A stretch of 33,235 bases of DNA from an uncultured Prevotella sp. (GCA_905233245.1 CAJODK010000018.1:1-33235), one strand, 5' to 3'. Positions 7,332-15,629 are shown, counted from the first letter of the stretch. Program-made: numbers and translations. The notes: generated by a model from the letters alone, not told the origin.

Positions 7332-8048
7332 ATGCAGGTCATGATATTCGCAGCCGGCAAGGGGACGAGGCTCAAGCCTCTGACCGACGTGGTGCCAAAG
7401 TGCTTGGTACCCGTTGCCGACGTGCCCCTGCTGCAGAGAGTCTATCTCAAGGCCATCGAGGCGGGAGCTGACAGGGTGGTGGTCAATGTGCACCACCACG
7501 CTCTGCAGGTCATCAACTACTGCCAGCTGCTCCAGGCCCGCTACGGTACGGACATCATCAGCAGCGACGAGAGCGATGCTCTGCTCGAGACGGGTGGGGG
7601 AGTCAAGAAAGCCCGCCCGCACCTTACGGAGCCCGTCCTGATACACAATTGTGACATCCTCTCCAACTGCGACCTCCGCCGTTTCTACAGCGAGGCACAG
7701 GGTGCGGATGCCACTCTTCTCGTATCAGAGCGCAAGACCAGCCGCTACCTGATGTTTGACGCCGACATGCGCCTCGTGGGGTGGACCAACGTAGATACCG
7801 GAGAGGTCAAGACGCCCTATCAGCAGCTGCCTTCCGACGTCCGTCTGCTCGCCTTCGCCGGCATCCATGTCATGAGCCCCTCGATGTTTCCCCTGATGGA
7901 TGAGTGGCCCTCGCGCTTCCCCATCATCGACTTCTATCTCCGCCACTGTGCCGAGATGCGCATTCAGGGCTACGTGCAGCCTGGCCTCCGCCTCCTCGAC
8001 GTCGGCAAGCTCGATACTCTCGCTCAGGCAGAATCATTTACTATTTGA
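7332..8048 (+). CDS. NDP-sugar nucleotidyltransferase (MurU/HddC-like)
   Basis: A 238-residue protein with the nucleotidyltransferase signature [12 protein letters not shown] (residues 7-18), PK at 22-23 in the usual PKCLVPV context, ETGGG (86-90) and the metal-binding NCD (106-108). The enzyme should join a sugar-1-phosphate to a nucleoside triphosphate. Size and motifs resemble N-acetylmuramate-1-phosphate uridylyltransferase (MurU) and heptose-1-phosphate guanylyltransferase (HddC). No kinase partner such as AmgK is adjacent, so the sugar cannot be assigned. It starts 3 nt after rprY. The stop lies in a short repetitive TTTACTA/TTTGACTA stretch (8037-8058) leading to guaA. Confidence 0.85.
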   Translation: MQVMIFAAGKGTRLKPLTDVVPKCLVPVADVPLLQRVYLKAIEAGADRVVVNVHHHALQVINYCQLLQARYGTDIISSDESDALLETGGGVKKARPHLTEPVLIHNCDILSNCDLRRFYSEAQGADATLLVSERKTSRYLMFDADMRLVGWTNVDTGEVKTPYQQLPSDVRLLAFAGIHVMSPSMFPLMDEWPSRFPIIDFYLRHCAEMRIQGYVQPGLRLLDVGKLDTLAQAESFTI

Positions 8049-8058
8049 CTATTTACAC
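8037..8058 (+). repeat. short degenerate 7/8-mer repeat across the stop of the nucleotidyltransferase gene
   Basis: Units TTTACTA, TTTGACTA, TTTACAC in tandem; the TGA stop at 8046-8048 lies in the second unit. It is weaker and less regular than the other junction arrays. Confidence 0.45.
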
Positions 8059-8061
8059 AAT

Positions 8062-9669
8062 ATGCAAAAGATAATCATATTAGACTTCGGCTCACAGACC
8101 ACGCAGCTCATCGGCCGCAGGGTCAGAGAACTCAATACGTTCTGTGAAATCATGCCGTACAACAAATTTCCTCAGGACGACCCCGACGTCATCGGAGTCA
8201 TACTGAGCGGTTCGCCGTACTCCGTCTATGAGGAGCGCGCCTTCAAGCTCGACTTCTCGCAGATACGCGGCAAGTACCCCATACTGGGCATCTGCTACGG
8301 CGCCCAACTCATGGCCTACACCTTCGGTGGCAACGTGGAGCCGGAAGGCACACGCGAATACGGCCGTGCCAACCTGGAATACATGGAGGAGGGCAACGCC
8401 CTCCTGAAGGGTTTCGCACCCAACTCACAGGTGTGGATGTCACACGGCGACACCATCACCCGCTTGCCCGAAGGCTTTCGCGCCATAGCTTCAACCTCTA
8501 CTGTAAAGTTTGCAGCCTATCAGGCTGAGAATGAGAAGATTTGGGGTGTGCAGTATCACCCAGAAGTATTCCATTCCATAGACGGTACGCAGCTCCTCAA
8601 GAACTTCGTAGTCGATATCTGCGGAGGCAAGCAGGACTGGTCGCCAAACAGTTTCGTAGAGCAGACCGTCAAGGAGCTCCGCGAGCAGGTAGGCGACGAC
8701 AAGGTCATCCTCGGACTCTCCGGCGGAGTGGATTCCAGCGTGGCTGCCGTGCTGCTCAATAAGGCCATCGGTCCCAACCTCACCTGCATCTTCGTCAACA
8801 ATGGACTGCTGCGCAAGAACGAGTTCCAGGACGTGCTGCGCGACTACGAGTGCCTCGGCCTCAATGTCAGGGGCGTGGATGCCTCGGAGAAGTTCTACAG
8901 CGAACTCGCCGGCGTCTGCGAACCCGAGAAGAAGCGCAAGATAATCGGTGCCGGCTTCATCGACGTCTTCGAGGCAGAAGCCAAGAAAATTGAGGGCGCC
9001 AAATGGCTTGCCCAGGGCACTATCTATCCCGACCGCATCGAGTCGCTCAATATCACCGGCAAGGTCATCAAGAGCCACCACAACGTGGGCGGACTGCCCG
9101 AGAAGATGGGCCTCAAGCTCTGCGAGCCCCTCAAGTGGCTCTTCAAGGACGAGGTACGCCGCGTAGGCCGTTCGATGGGCATGCCCGAGCACCTCATCAC
9201 ACGCCACCCATTCCCAGGCCCAGGCCTCGCCGTACGCATCCTCGGTGACATCACACCGGAGAAGGTACGCGTACTGCAGGATGCCGACGACATCTTCATC
9301 CGTGGCCTGCGCGAATACAAGACCAAACTCTCCGGAGAGGAAGCACGCCGCGTGCTCGCTGCCGGAGTGCCAGCCGATATGAAGGATGGTGAGATAGAGG
9401 TGAGCCTCTACGACCAGATATGGCAGGCAGGCGCCATACTGCTCTCCGACGTCAAGTCAGTAGGCGTCATGGGCGATGAGCGCACCTACGAGAATCCCGT
9501 AGCCCTGCGCGCCGTCACCTCCTCCGACGCCATGACAGCCGACTGGGCACACCTGCCCTACGACTTCCTCGCCGATGTCTCCAACCGTATCATCCGTGAG
9601 GTCAAGGGCATCAACCGCGTCTGTTACGACGTCTCCTCCAAGCCACCAGCAACGATCGAGTGGGAGTGA
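8062..9669 (+). CDS. guaA: glutamine-hydrolysing GMP synthase
   Basis: A 535-residue enzyme converting XMP to GMP with ATP and glutamine, the last step of GMP synthesis. The N-terminal class I amidotransferase domain has the triad Cys78 (GICYGAQ), His166 and Glu168 (QYHPEVFHS). The ATP-pyrophosphatase P-loop is SGGVDS (220-225), and the C-terminal dimerisation domain ends with KPPATIEWE, the usual GuaA terminus. The frame is open upstream into the preceding gene, but [11 protein letters not shown] at 8062 is the family-typical N-terminus, so that ATG is chosen. A strong terminator follows. Confidence 0.97.
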   Translation: MQKIIILDFGSQTTQLIGRRVRELNTFCEIMPYNKFPQDDPDVIGVILSGSPYSVYEERAFKLDFSQIRGKYPILGICYGAQLMAYTFGGNVEPEGTREYGRANLEYMEEGNALLKGFAPNSQVWMSHGDTITRLPEGFRAIASTSTVKFAAYQAENEKIWGVQYHPEVFHSIDGTQLLKNFVVDICGGKQDWSPNSFVEQTVKELREQVGDDKVILGLSGGVDSSVAAVLLNKAIGPNLTCIFVNNGLLRKNEFQDVLRDYECLGLNVRGVDASEKFYSELAGVCEPEKKRKIIGAGFIDVFEAEAKKIEGAKWLAQGTIYPDRIESLNITGKVIKSHHNVGGLPEKMGLKLCEPLKWLFKDEVRRVGRSMGMPEHLITRHPFPGPGLAVRILGDITPEKVRVLQDADDIFIRGLREYKTKLSGEEARRVLAAGVPADMKDGEIEVSLYDQIWQAGAILLSDVKSVGVMGDERTYENPVALRAVTSSDAMTADWAHLPYDFLADVSNRIIREVKGINRVCYDVSSKPPATIEWE

Positions 9670-9693
9670 CCCCACCCCATAGAGCATATACAC

Positions 9694-9726
9694 GAAGAGC
9701 GACCTTAACGGGTCGCTCTTCTTCTT
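9694..9726 (+). terminator. intrinsic terminator after guaA
   Basis: An 11-bp perfect stem (GAAGAGCGACC at 9694-9704 with GGTCGCTCTTC at 9711-9721), a 6-nt loop, then a T/C-rich tail TTCTT. It lies 24 nt after the guaA stop. Confidence 0.85.
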
Positions 9727-9738
9727 ACTCCATAGCGG

Positions 9739-9822
9739 CATAGCTCCCACCTGCGGAAGCTTAGCACCCAGACGCGAGTGCTAAGCCCCTACGGATGGCG
9801 GCTAAGTGAGTACAGGGGGTGG
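9739..9822. repeat. 21-nt degenerate tandem repeat, four units
   Basis: Four consecutive 21-nt units start at 9739, 9760, 9781 and 9802. They begin CATAGC, CTTAGC, CTAAGC and CTAAGT. Units share CC near positions 8-10 and a G-rich end (TGCGGAAG, CGCGAGTG, ATGGCGG, GGGGGTGG). The junction of units 1-3 forms a perfect 9-bp hairpin: GCTTAGCAC (9759-9767) with GTGCTAAGC (9778-9786). The same family recurs at 33070-33235. There is no coding potential here. Confidence 0.8.
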
Positions 9823-9837
9823 GGTGGCGTGTATGAG

Positions 9838-9975
9838 AAAAAGGGTGGAGTGGTGGGGGGAAATTCTATGTAAAGTATAAAATAATTCACTAATTCGAAT
9901 GTAGATATCTTTTTTTATTTATCGATTTATTTTCGTGATACGTATAGAGTTTACCCCACCACTCCACCACTTTTT
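9838..9975. repeat. long inverted repeat flanking an AT-rich segment
   Basis: The G-rich arm at 9838-9858 (AAAAAGGGTGGAGTGGTGGG plus one G) is matched by its near-perfect reverse complement at 9954-9975 (CCCCACCACTCCACC then ACTTTTT), with one extra base in one arm. The roughly 95 nt between are strongly AT-rich. It lies between the 21-nt repeats and the promoter at 10054. The rest of the 423-base gene-free stretch (9823-10053) shows nothing else I can name. Confidence 0.75.
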
Positions 9976-10053
9976 GATAATTTTTAGCTTGGCCTCCGTG
10001 GTATGCTGACAGTGCGATGGTGATGGAATTGAGTAACTAAAAGTGCTTTTTAC

Positions 10054-10084
10054 TTGCATTATTCAAAACTTAATAGTACCTTTG
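10054..10084 (+). promoter_or_regulatory. promoter of the envelope-modification operon
   Basis: TTG at 10054-10056, 20 nt, then TACCTTTG (10077-10084). The ATG at 10093 lies 8 nt past the box, so the transcript is nearly leaderless. This placement rules out the ATG at 10054 as the start. Confidence 0.75.
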
Positions 10085-10092
10085 CACTCAGT

Positions 10093-11904
10093 ATGCCGAT
10101 ATTACTAAGACCGATAGCGACGAGGTTTTTCCTCTTTATGTATCTGCTGGGAATAGTCAGCAGCATAGTGACGGTGCCTAACTGGAAGGGCGCCCAGATG
10201 TACGTGAATGCTCCGTGGGAGCTGTTTCTGGACGTGTATCTGGTGTCGGCGGTGCTGTGTCTTATTCCGGAGAAGTTAGAGAAGTTAAAGAAGTTTCCGC
10301 TGAGAACCTGCGTCAAGGCGGTGATATACTGCGTGGTGTATCCGCTGTATATCATCGATACGTTTTGCTTTGTCAAGTTTGGCACCACTATCAATCCCTC
10401 CATGCTCCTGCTGGTGGGGGAGACCAACAGCGGGGAGGCGAGCGAATTCCTGCAGAGTTACCTGTCGTGGGACCTCCTCACCTCTGAGGTGGGCATCATC
10501 ATGCTGGTGCCGCTGGCGCATGTCATCATGATAGGGATGTGCAGGATGCTGAAGTTTAAGTGGCCGAAGGTCAAAGGTCAAAGGTCAAAGGTGCTGAGCC
10601 TCGTGGTCAATCTCCTCATCCTCGCTGCCCTCGTGGCATCGGCGTATTTCGGTGCATGGGAGAACAAGCGGCTGTACAAGAAGACGATGACGATGCAGAC
10701 CATCGGCGCCGTGGAGCATTCGCTGGCCTACAGACCGCATACGGAGATGTACCAACCGCCGATGCGACTGGCTTTTGCCATACGCAGCAACCAACTGATA
10801 GCACGCCAGTTGGATGAGCTCTTCGAGACGCTCGAAAGGGCGGAGGTGGACTCCTGTGACGTGAAAAGTCCTACGATAGTGCTCATCCTGGGCGAGAGTT
10901 TCAATAAGCGCCATGCGCAGCTCTACGGCTACGACAAGAAGAACATGCCGCAGCAGGTGAGGCTGGAGCGCTCGGGACTGCTGACCAAGATGGATGACGC
11001 CATAGCGCCGTGGAACCTGACGAGCTTCGTATTCAAGCACCTGATGACCACCTACTGCGTGGGCGACACGGCGGACTGGTGCAACTATCCGCTCTTCTGC
11101 CAGCTCTTCCGCAAGGCGGGCTACAGGGTGACATTCCTCACCAACCAGTTCCTGCCGCAGGCCAAGGAGGCGGTGTATGACTTCTCGGGCGGATTCTTCA
11201 TCAACAACGAGACGCTTTCCAAGGAGCAGTTTGACGTGAGAAACACGAAGCTCCACGTTTTCGACGAGGGGCTCCTTAGCGACTATGATAACCTTAACCT
11301 TAACCCTAACCTTAACGCTAACCCTGACCCTAACCCTAACCTCTTCATCTTCCACCTGATGGGGCAGCACGTGAGCTACAGGATAAGGTGCCCGAACTCC
11401 AAGAAGCGCTGGGGTGCTGACACGTACCCTGACGATATGGACATGCCGGCGAAGCGCAGGAAGGTGATGGCCGACTACGATAATGCCGTGTGGTACAACG
11501 ACTCGGTGGTAGGGCAGATAGTGGAGCGATTCAGGAAGGATGAGGCAGTCATCATCTACATCCCCGACCACGGCGAGGAGGTGTTCGGACCAGGTGCACG
11601 CCATTTCTGCGGCCGCATGCATGATGCCGTCATCTCGAAGCGGTTGGCCGACGAGGAGTTCCGCATACCGATGTGGATATACTGCACGCCGAAGTACCGA
11701 CAGAAGCACCCTGACGTATTCAGGGCTGTGAAGCAGGCGAAGGGTAAGCGATTTATGACCGACGCCACCTCGCACCTGCTCATGGGACTGGCGGGCATGC
11801 ATACCAAGTACTACCGCCCGGACCTGGATCTGCTCTCGCTGGAGTACAACGCACAGAGAAAACGAATAATAAAAAATACAGTGGATTATGACACTCTTAA
11901 GTAA
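10093..11904 (+). CDS. sulfatase-fold membrane enzyme, phosphoethanolamine transferase-like
   Basis: A 603-residue protein with about five N-terminal membrane helices (near residues 8-28, 43-60, 72-95, 131-150, 168-187) and a periplasmic alkaline-phosphatase-fold domain. Likely metal and nucleophile residues are Glu268 (ILGESFNKRH), Thr310 (PWNLTS) and Asp492/His493 (YIPDHGEE), the EptA/CptA pattern. It probably moves a phosphoethanolamine-type group onto lipid A or another glycan; the acceptor is unknown. The upstream ATG at 10054 lies at the -33 element, so 10093 is preferred. Two tandem repeats lie inside the gene: heptads at residues 159-167 and hexamers near 400-417, an N-P/N-L run. The 3' end overlaps the next gene by 17 nt. 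Confidence 0.85.
   Translation: MPILLRPIATRFFLFMYLLGIVSSIVTVPNWKGAQMYVNAPWELFLDVYLVSAVLCLIPEKLEKLKKFPLRTCVKAVIYCVVYPLYIIDTFCFVKFGTTINPSMLLLVGETNSGEASEFLQSYLSWDLLTSEVGIIMLVPLAHVIMIGMCRMLKFKWPKVKGQRSKVLSLVVNLLILAALVASAYFGAWENKRLYKKTMTMQTIGAVEHSLAYRPHTEMYQPPMRLAFAIRSNQLIARQLDELFETLERAEVDSCDVKSPTIVLILGESFNKRHAQLYGYDKKNMPQQVRLERSGLLTKMDDAIAPWNLTSFVFKHLMTTYCVGDTADWCNYPLFCQLFRKAGYRVTFLTNQFLPQAKEAVYDFSGGFFINNETLSKEQFDVRNTKLHVFDEGLLSDYDNLNLNPNLNANPDPNPNLFIFHLMGQHVSYRIRCPNSKKRWGADTYPDDMDMPAKRRKVMADYDNAVWYNDSVVGQIVERFRKDEAVIIYIPDHGEEVFGPGARHFCGRMHDAVISKRLADEEFRIPMWIYCTPKYRQKHPDVFRAVKQAKGKRFMTDATSHLLMGLAGMHTKYYRPDLDLLSLEYNAQRKRIIKNTVDYDTLK
10567..10592 (+). repeat. in-gene heptad repeat (AAGGTCA)
   Basis: Three full AAGGTCA units plus AAGGT. 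They encode VKGQRSKV, a basic cytoplasmic loop between two membrane helices, where length change is likely tolerated. Confidence 0.85.
11293..11340 (+). repeat. in-gene hexamer repeat (CTTAAC/CCTAAC)
   Basis: Eight hexamers in phase: CTTAAC twice, CCTAAC, CTTAAC, GCTAAC, CCTGAC, CCTAAC twice. They encode alternating Asn with Leu, Pro, Ala or Asp in the periplasmic domain. Unit gain or loss would keep the frame. Confidence 0.9.
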
Positions 11905-12955
11905 GGCGCAGTGCCAGGCACTCAGAGGCATCGCCATCATAGGCATCTTCATGCACAACTACCTGCACTGGCTCTCGCCAATGGTGAAGGAGAACGAGTA
12001 CCAGTTCTTCCAGAGCAACGCCGACCGCATGCTCTCCGAACTGACAAGCCCCACGGAGGACATCCTCTATCACCTCTTCTCCTTCTTCGGCCACTACGGC
12101 GTGCCGGTATTCCTCTTCCTCTCAGGCTACGGACTGGTGAAGAAGTACGAGGCACCGCAAGAGCCAGCCCTGGAGGGTATGGGCAGCAGGGTAGTGGCAG
12201 GGCGCTTTCTGTGGAAGCACTACATGAAACTCTTTCCCATGATGCTCTTGGGATTTGTCATCTTCGCCATGGTGGACTGGATGACGCCGGGGCATCACCA
12301 GTGGTCGTGGCAGGCCATCATAGCCCAGCTCACCATGACCATCAACATACTGCCCACGCCAGACCGTATCATCTGGCCCGGACCGTACTGGTTCTTCGGA
12401 CTGATGATGCAACTGTACCTTGTATATATACTGGTGCTCCACAAGCGCCACTGGGGATGGACTGTAGGACTGATGGTGGTCTGCACCATGGCGCAGGCAC
12501 TCTGCTATGCAGACCCAGAGGACGAGACGCTCAACCGCCTGCGCTACAACTGTATCGGCGGTATGCTGCCCTTCGGCATGGGACTCCTGATGGCGCGCTA
12601 CGAGGGCAGGATGAGTCGCCGCAATAACGCATGGCACCTCATGGCGCTGGTGCTCTCGATAGCCCTGACGATAGTCTGCTCCCTGAACTTCTGGACATGG
12701 CTCCTCGTGCCCGTGCTCATCACGGTGGTGCATGTCACCCTGGTGCGCCTGCTGCCCAACGTTGCCCTGCGACCACTCGTATGGATGGGAGGACTGGCAG
12801 CAGCCATCTTCGTAGCGCATCCCGTCACGCGAAAAATATTCATACCTATCTCCCGTCATGGTGACATCCTCGACGGACTCATGCTCTATATCGTGGCTAC
12901 GATAGTGGTCTCCATGATGTACCGATATGCGATTGAAAAATTGAAGGAAAAATGA
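11888..12955 (+). CDS. acyltransferase family 3 membrane protein
   Basis: A 355-residue polytopic membrane protein. Its opening, QCQALRGIAIIGIFMHNYLHW, matches the acyltransferase-3 (OafA/WecH) pattern with the membrane-embedded His pair. About ten hydrophobic segments follow, including LFLSGYGL near residue 77-84, the typical second motif. Family members O-acylate envelope polysaccharides or lipids. The acceptor is unknown, but the flanking sulfatase-fold transferase and UbiA-family gene point to surface glycan or lipid decoration. It overlaps the upstream gene by 17 nt and the downstream gene by 4 nt (ATGA), so it is translationally coupled. Confidence 0.87.
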   Translation: MTLLSKAQCQALRGIAIIGIFMHNYLHWLSPMVKENEYQFFQSNADRMLSELTSPTEDILYHLFSFFGHYGVPVFLFLSGYGLVKKYEAPQEPALEGMGSRVVAGRFLWKHYMKLFPMMLLGFVIFAMVDWMTPGHHQWSWQAIIAQLTMTINILPTPDRIIWPGPYWFFGLMMQLYLVYILVLHKRHWGWTVGLMVVCTMAQALCYADPEDETLNRLRYNCIGGMLPFGMGLLMARYEGRMSRRNNAWHLMALVLSIALTIVCSLNFWTWLLVPVLITVVHVTLVRLLPNVALRPLVWMGGLAAAIFVAHPVTRKIFIPISRHGDILDGLMLYIVATIVVSMMYRYAIEKLKEK

Positions 12956-13833
12956 AGTCGATAATAAAACTCACTCGCCCCAGCCACTGGGTAAAGAACC
13001 TATTCGTCTTTCTGCCCATCTTCTTCGGACAGAAACTCTTTGACGTGACCCTGGTGCAGAATGCCCTTATGGTATTCCTCGCCTTCAGTTTTGCTGCGTC
13101 GAGCATCTACAGCTTCAACGACATCATTGACGTGGAGGACGACCGCAGGCACCCCGTGAAGTGTCAGCGCCCCGTGGCAAGCGGCAAGATTAGCGTTGCG
13201 GTGGCATACTGCATCATGATACTCCTCCTGGCCATGAGCATCGGCGTGCTCTTCCTCATCAAGGACGAGGCATTCCGCTGGAGCACCATAGCCGTCATCG
13301 TCATCTACTGGCTGATGGAGATAGCCTACTGCATACTGCTCAAGCGATTTGCCATCGTGGACGTCTGCATCCTCTCCGTAGGCTTTATCCTCAGGATACT
13401 CGCAGGCGGTATGGCGACCGGGGTGGTTATCAGCCATTGGCTCATCATGATGACATTCCTGCTCACGCTATTCCTCGGCATAGCAAAGCGTAGGGACGAC
13501 GTGCTTAGGATGGCAAGGACGGGAATACCCGTCAGGCACAATACGAAGCGCTACAACCTCACATTCGTCAACGAGGCCCTCACCATCACGGGCAGCGTCA
13601 TGCTGGTGTGCTACATCATGTACACCGTGTCGCCGGAGGTGATAGCGCAGTTTGAGTCGCAGTATCTGTACCTCACCAGTGCCTTCGTCATCGTAGGCCT
13701 CCTGCACTACATACAGCTCGCCGTGGTGGATGAGAAGACCGGTGACCCCACCAAGGTGCTGCTGCACGACCACTTCACCCAATGCGTGGTCGTGGGGTGG
13801 GTGGTAGCCTTTGCGGTGATAATATATATCTAG
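12952..13833 (+). CDS. UbiA-family polyprenyl-phosphate phosphoribosyltransferase (DPPR synthase-like)
   Basis: A 293-residue, roughly eight-helix membrane protein. The first Asp-rich UbiA motif is NDIIDVEDDRRHPVKCQRP (residues 56-74). A second motif region follows near KRFAIVDVCILSVGFILR. HPVKCQRP and the second motif resemble decaprenyl-phosphate phosphoribosyltransferases (Rv3806c type) more than ubiquinone or heme prenyltransferases. The expected reaction transfers phosphoribose from PRPP to polyprenyl phosphate. The usual downstream epimerase genes (DprE1/DprE2-like) are not adjacent. It is the last gene of the three-gene envelope operon; its TAG stop is the first CTAG of a 9-mer array. 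Confidence 0.82.
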   Translation: MKSIIKLTRPSHWVKNLFVFLPIFFGQKLFDVTLVQNALMVFLAFSFAASSIYSFNDIIDVEDDRRHPVKCQRPVASGKISVAVAYCIMILLLAMSIGVLFLIKDEAFRWSTIAVIVIYWLMEIAYCILLKRFAIVDVCILSVGFILRILAGGMATGVVISHWLIMMTFLLTLFLGIAKRRDDVLRMARTGIPVRHNTKRYNLTFVNEALTITGSVMLVCYIMYTVSPEVIAQFESQYLYLTSAFVIVGLLHYIQLAVVDEKTGDPTKVLLHDHFTQCVVVGWVVAFAVIIYI

Positions 13834-13864
13834 ACTGTCTAGTACTTCTAGTATATCTAGAAAA
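13829..13864 (+). repeat. four-unit 9-mer array at the stop of the UbiA-family gene
   Basis: TCTAGACTG, TCTAGTACT, TCTAGTATA, TCTAGAAAA: four CTAG tetramers spaced exactly 9 nt apart. The first supplies the TAG stop (13831-13833). The array abuts the terminator hairpin. Confidence 0.8.
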
Positions 13865-13867
13865 AGA

Positions 13868-13903
13868 AAAGGTGCGCATCACGAATGATACGCACCTTTA
13901 TTG
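13868..13903. terminator. bidirectional terminator between the UbiA-family gene and gapA
   Basis: AAAGGTGCG-C-ATC (13868-13880) pairs with GAT-A-CGCACCTTT (13887-13899), with one mismatch and a 6-nt loop. An A-rich run precedes it and a T-rich run follows, so it can serve both converging genes. Confidence 0.8.
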
Positions 13904-13909
13904 TATCTA

Positions 13910-13945
13910 CCCCCTCCCATTTGGGGGAGGGCAGGGGAGAGGGGC
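13910..13945. repeat. GC-rich REP-like hairpin downstream of gapA
   Basis: CCCTCCC (13912-13918) pairs with GGGAGGG (13925-13931), followed by GGGGAGAGGGG. It lies within the 20 bases after the gapA stop. Similar CCCTCCC/GGGAGGG intergenic elements are familiar from other Bacteroidetes genomes, but I cannot count copies here. Confidence 0.5.
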
Positions 13946-13950
13946 CGTCT

Positions 13951-14973
13951 TTAAATCTCAGAGAAGTACTTGATAGTACGAACCATCTGAGAGGTGTAAG
14001 AGTTCTCATTGTCGTACCAAGAAACAACCTGTACGAGAGAGTTGCCATCCTCCATCTTGCTTACCATAGTCTGGTTAGCGTCGAAGAGAGAACCGAACTT
14101 CATGCCGATGATGTCAGAAGAAACGAGCTTCTCCTCTGTGTAGCCGAATGACTCGTTCTGAGCAGCCTTCATAGCAGCGTTGATACCCTCAACAGTTACG
14201 TCACCCTTAACAACAGCGTGCAGGATAGTGGTAGAACCTGTTGGAGTTGGTACGCGCTGAGCAGCACCGATGAGCTTACCGTTGAGCTCTGGGATAACGA
14301 GACCGATAGCCTTAGCAGCACCAGTAGAGTTAGGAACGATGTTCTGAGCACCAGCACGAGCGCGCTGTACGTCACCCTTACGCTGTGGGCCGTCCAGAAT
14401 CATCTGGTCGCCTGTGTAAGCGTGTACGGTAGTCATGATACCGCTCTGGATAGGAGCGAAATCGTTCAGAGCCTTGGTCATAGGAGCAAGACAGTTAGTA
14501 GTACAGCTGGCAGCAGAGATAATCTTATCGTCAGCAGTCAGAGTGGTGTGGTTTACGTTGTAAACGATAGTAGGCAGGTCGTTGCCAGCAGGAGCAGAGA
14601 TAACTACCTTCTTAGCACCAGCCTTGAGGTGAGCCTCAGCCTTTGCCTTAGAAGTGTAGAAACCAGTGCACTCCAGTACTACGTCAACATCGTTAACTGC
14701 CCATGGGCAGTTGGTTGCATCAGCCTCTGCAGAAATCTTGATCTCCTTACCATCTACGATGATAGAGTCCTCAGTTGCCTCTACGGTGTGCTTGTTCTCA
14801 CCGAACTTACCACAGAAACCACCCTGAGCGGTGTCATACTTCAGCAGGTGAGCCAGCATCTTAGGAGATGTCAGGTCATTGATTGCAACTACCTCGTAAC
14901 CCTCAGCCTCAAACATCTGGCGGAATGCGAGACGACCGATACGGCCGAAACCATTAATTGCTACTTTTGTCAT
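13951..14973 (-). CDS. gapA: glyceraldehyde-3-phosphate dehydrogenase, type I
   Basis: A 340-residue enzyme oxidising glyceraldehyde-3-phosphate to 1,3-bisphosphoglycerate in glycolysis. The N-terminal Rossmann start is [11 protein letters not shown] (residues 4-14). Catalytic Cys157 sits in [12 protein letters not shown] and His184 in [23 protein letters not shown] near the C-terminus is the family signature. Length is standard. It is transcribed alone, divergent from mscL and convergent with the envelope operon, and ends at a GC-rich hairpin and the shared terminator. Confidence 0.97.
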   Translation of the reverse strand: MTKVAINGFGRIGRLAFRQMFEAEGYEVVAINDLTSPKMLAHLLKYDTAQGGFCGKFGENKHTVEATEDSIIVDGKEIKISAEADATNCPWAVNDVDVVLECTGFYTSKAKAEAHLKAGAKKVVISAPAGNDLPTIVYNVNHTTLTADDKIISAASCTTNCLAPMTKALNDFAPIQSGIMTTVHAYTGDQMILDGPQRKGDVQRARAGAQNIVPNSTGAAKAIGLVIPELNGKLIGAAQRVPTPTGSTTILHAVVKGDVTVEGINAAMKAAQNESFGYTEEKLVSSDIIGMKFGSLFDANQTMVSKMEDGNSLVQVVSWYDNENSYTSQMVRTIKYFSEI

Positions 14974-15036
14974 AGTTTTATAGAATTTAATTTATAAAAA
15001 TGTGGAATATTATCCTTATTTACCTTAAAGCAAGTG

Positions 15037-15044
15037 CAAAATTA
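15037..15044 (-). promoter_or_regulatory. possible -7 box for gapA
   Basis: The minus strand reads TAATTTTG, one fit to TAnnTTTG, about 64 nt upstream of the gapA ATG, beside an 11-13 base T-run (A-run on this strand). There is no clear -33 element at standard spacing. Confidence 0.35.
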
Positions 15045-15064
15045 CTTTTTTTTTTTGACAAATT

Positions 15065-15095
15065 GTTGGATATTAAGAAAAAAATTGTACCTTTG
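15065..15095 (+). promoter_or_regulatory. promoter of mscL
   Basis: GTTG (15065-15068), 19 nt, then TACCTTTG (15088-15095). The predicted leader is about 80 nt, unusually long here, and A-rich before the ATG at 15183. Confidence 0.7.
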
Positions 15096-15182
15096 CTCCG
15101 AAATAGGCCAAAACAATTAACACAAATCAATTTTGCGAAAAAAATTGCAATATCAATATTACACTTTTAAACTATAAAAACT

Positions 15183-15560
15183 ATGGGATTTATTTCAGAA
15201 TTTAAGGAGTTTGCCATGAAAGGCAACGTAATGGACATGGCTGTCGGCGTAATCATCGGCGGCGCGTTTGGTAAAATCGTAACATCACTGGTGGATGACA
15301 TGCTGATGCCAGTTATCGGTATGCTTACAGGTGGCGTAAACTTCGCCGATTTGGCTGTCACCATTGGTGAAGCTAACGTCAAGTATGGCGCTTTCATTCA
15401 GAATGTTATCGACTTCCTCATCATCGCCTTCTGTATCTTCTGTATGGTCAAGACTATGAACAAGGTGAAGAAGGAAGAGCCAGCTGCACCAGAGGCTCCA
15501 GCAGGACCTACACAGGAGGAACTGCTCGCTGAAATTCGCGACCTGCTCAAGAAGAAGTAA
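15183..15560 (+). CDS. mscL: large-conductance mechanosensitive channel
   Basis: A 125-residue inner-membrane channel that opens under membrane tension and protects against hypo-osmotic shock. The N-terminal amphipathic helix [28 protein letters not shown] is the MscL signature, with TM1 at about residues 15-43 and TM2 at about 68-92. The C-terminus is a charged helix bundle ([14 protein letters not shown]) after a Pro/Ala linker. The periplasmic loop is short compared with the E. coli protein, which explains the slightly short length. It is monocistronic, with its own promoter and a strong terminator. Confidence 0.96.
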   Translation: MGFISEFKEFAMKGNVMDMAVGVIIGGAFGKIVTSLVDDMLMPVIGMLTGGVNFADLAVTIGEANVKYGAFIQNVIDFLIIAFCIFCMVKTMNKVKKEEPAAPEAPAGPTQEELLAEIRDLLKKK

Positions 15561-15583
15561 ATATAGCACATATATTCGGTAGT

Positions 15584-15622
15584 AATGTCACGAAAACAAG
15601 CGTTTTTGTGACATTCTTTTTT
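15584..15622 (+). terminator. intrinsic terminator after mscL
   Basis: A 14-bp stem (15584-15597 with 15602-15615, one G-T wobble), 4-nt loop AAGC, then CTTTTTT. It lies 24 nt after the mscL stop. Confidence 0.9.
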
Positions 15623-15629
15623 AAAGTAT

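Noticed and set aside
7900..8061. N-terminal extension of guaA
   Set aside because: The frame is open, but it overlaps the nucleotidyltransferase gene and precedes the conserved GuaA N-terminus at 8062.
9724..9738. Partial fifth unit of the 21-nt repeat before 9739
   Set aside because: CTTACTCCATAGCGG resembles a shortened unit, but it is out of length and overlaps the terminator tail, so it was left out of the array.
10585..11958. 457-codon minus-strand open frame
   Set aside because: It lies antisense to the sulfatase-fold gene; its VRVRVRV run simply mirrors the plus-strand hexamer repeat.
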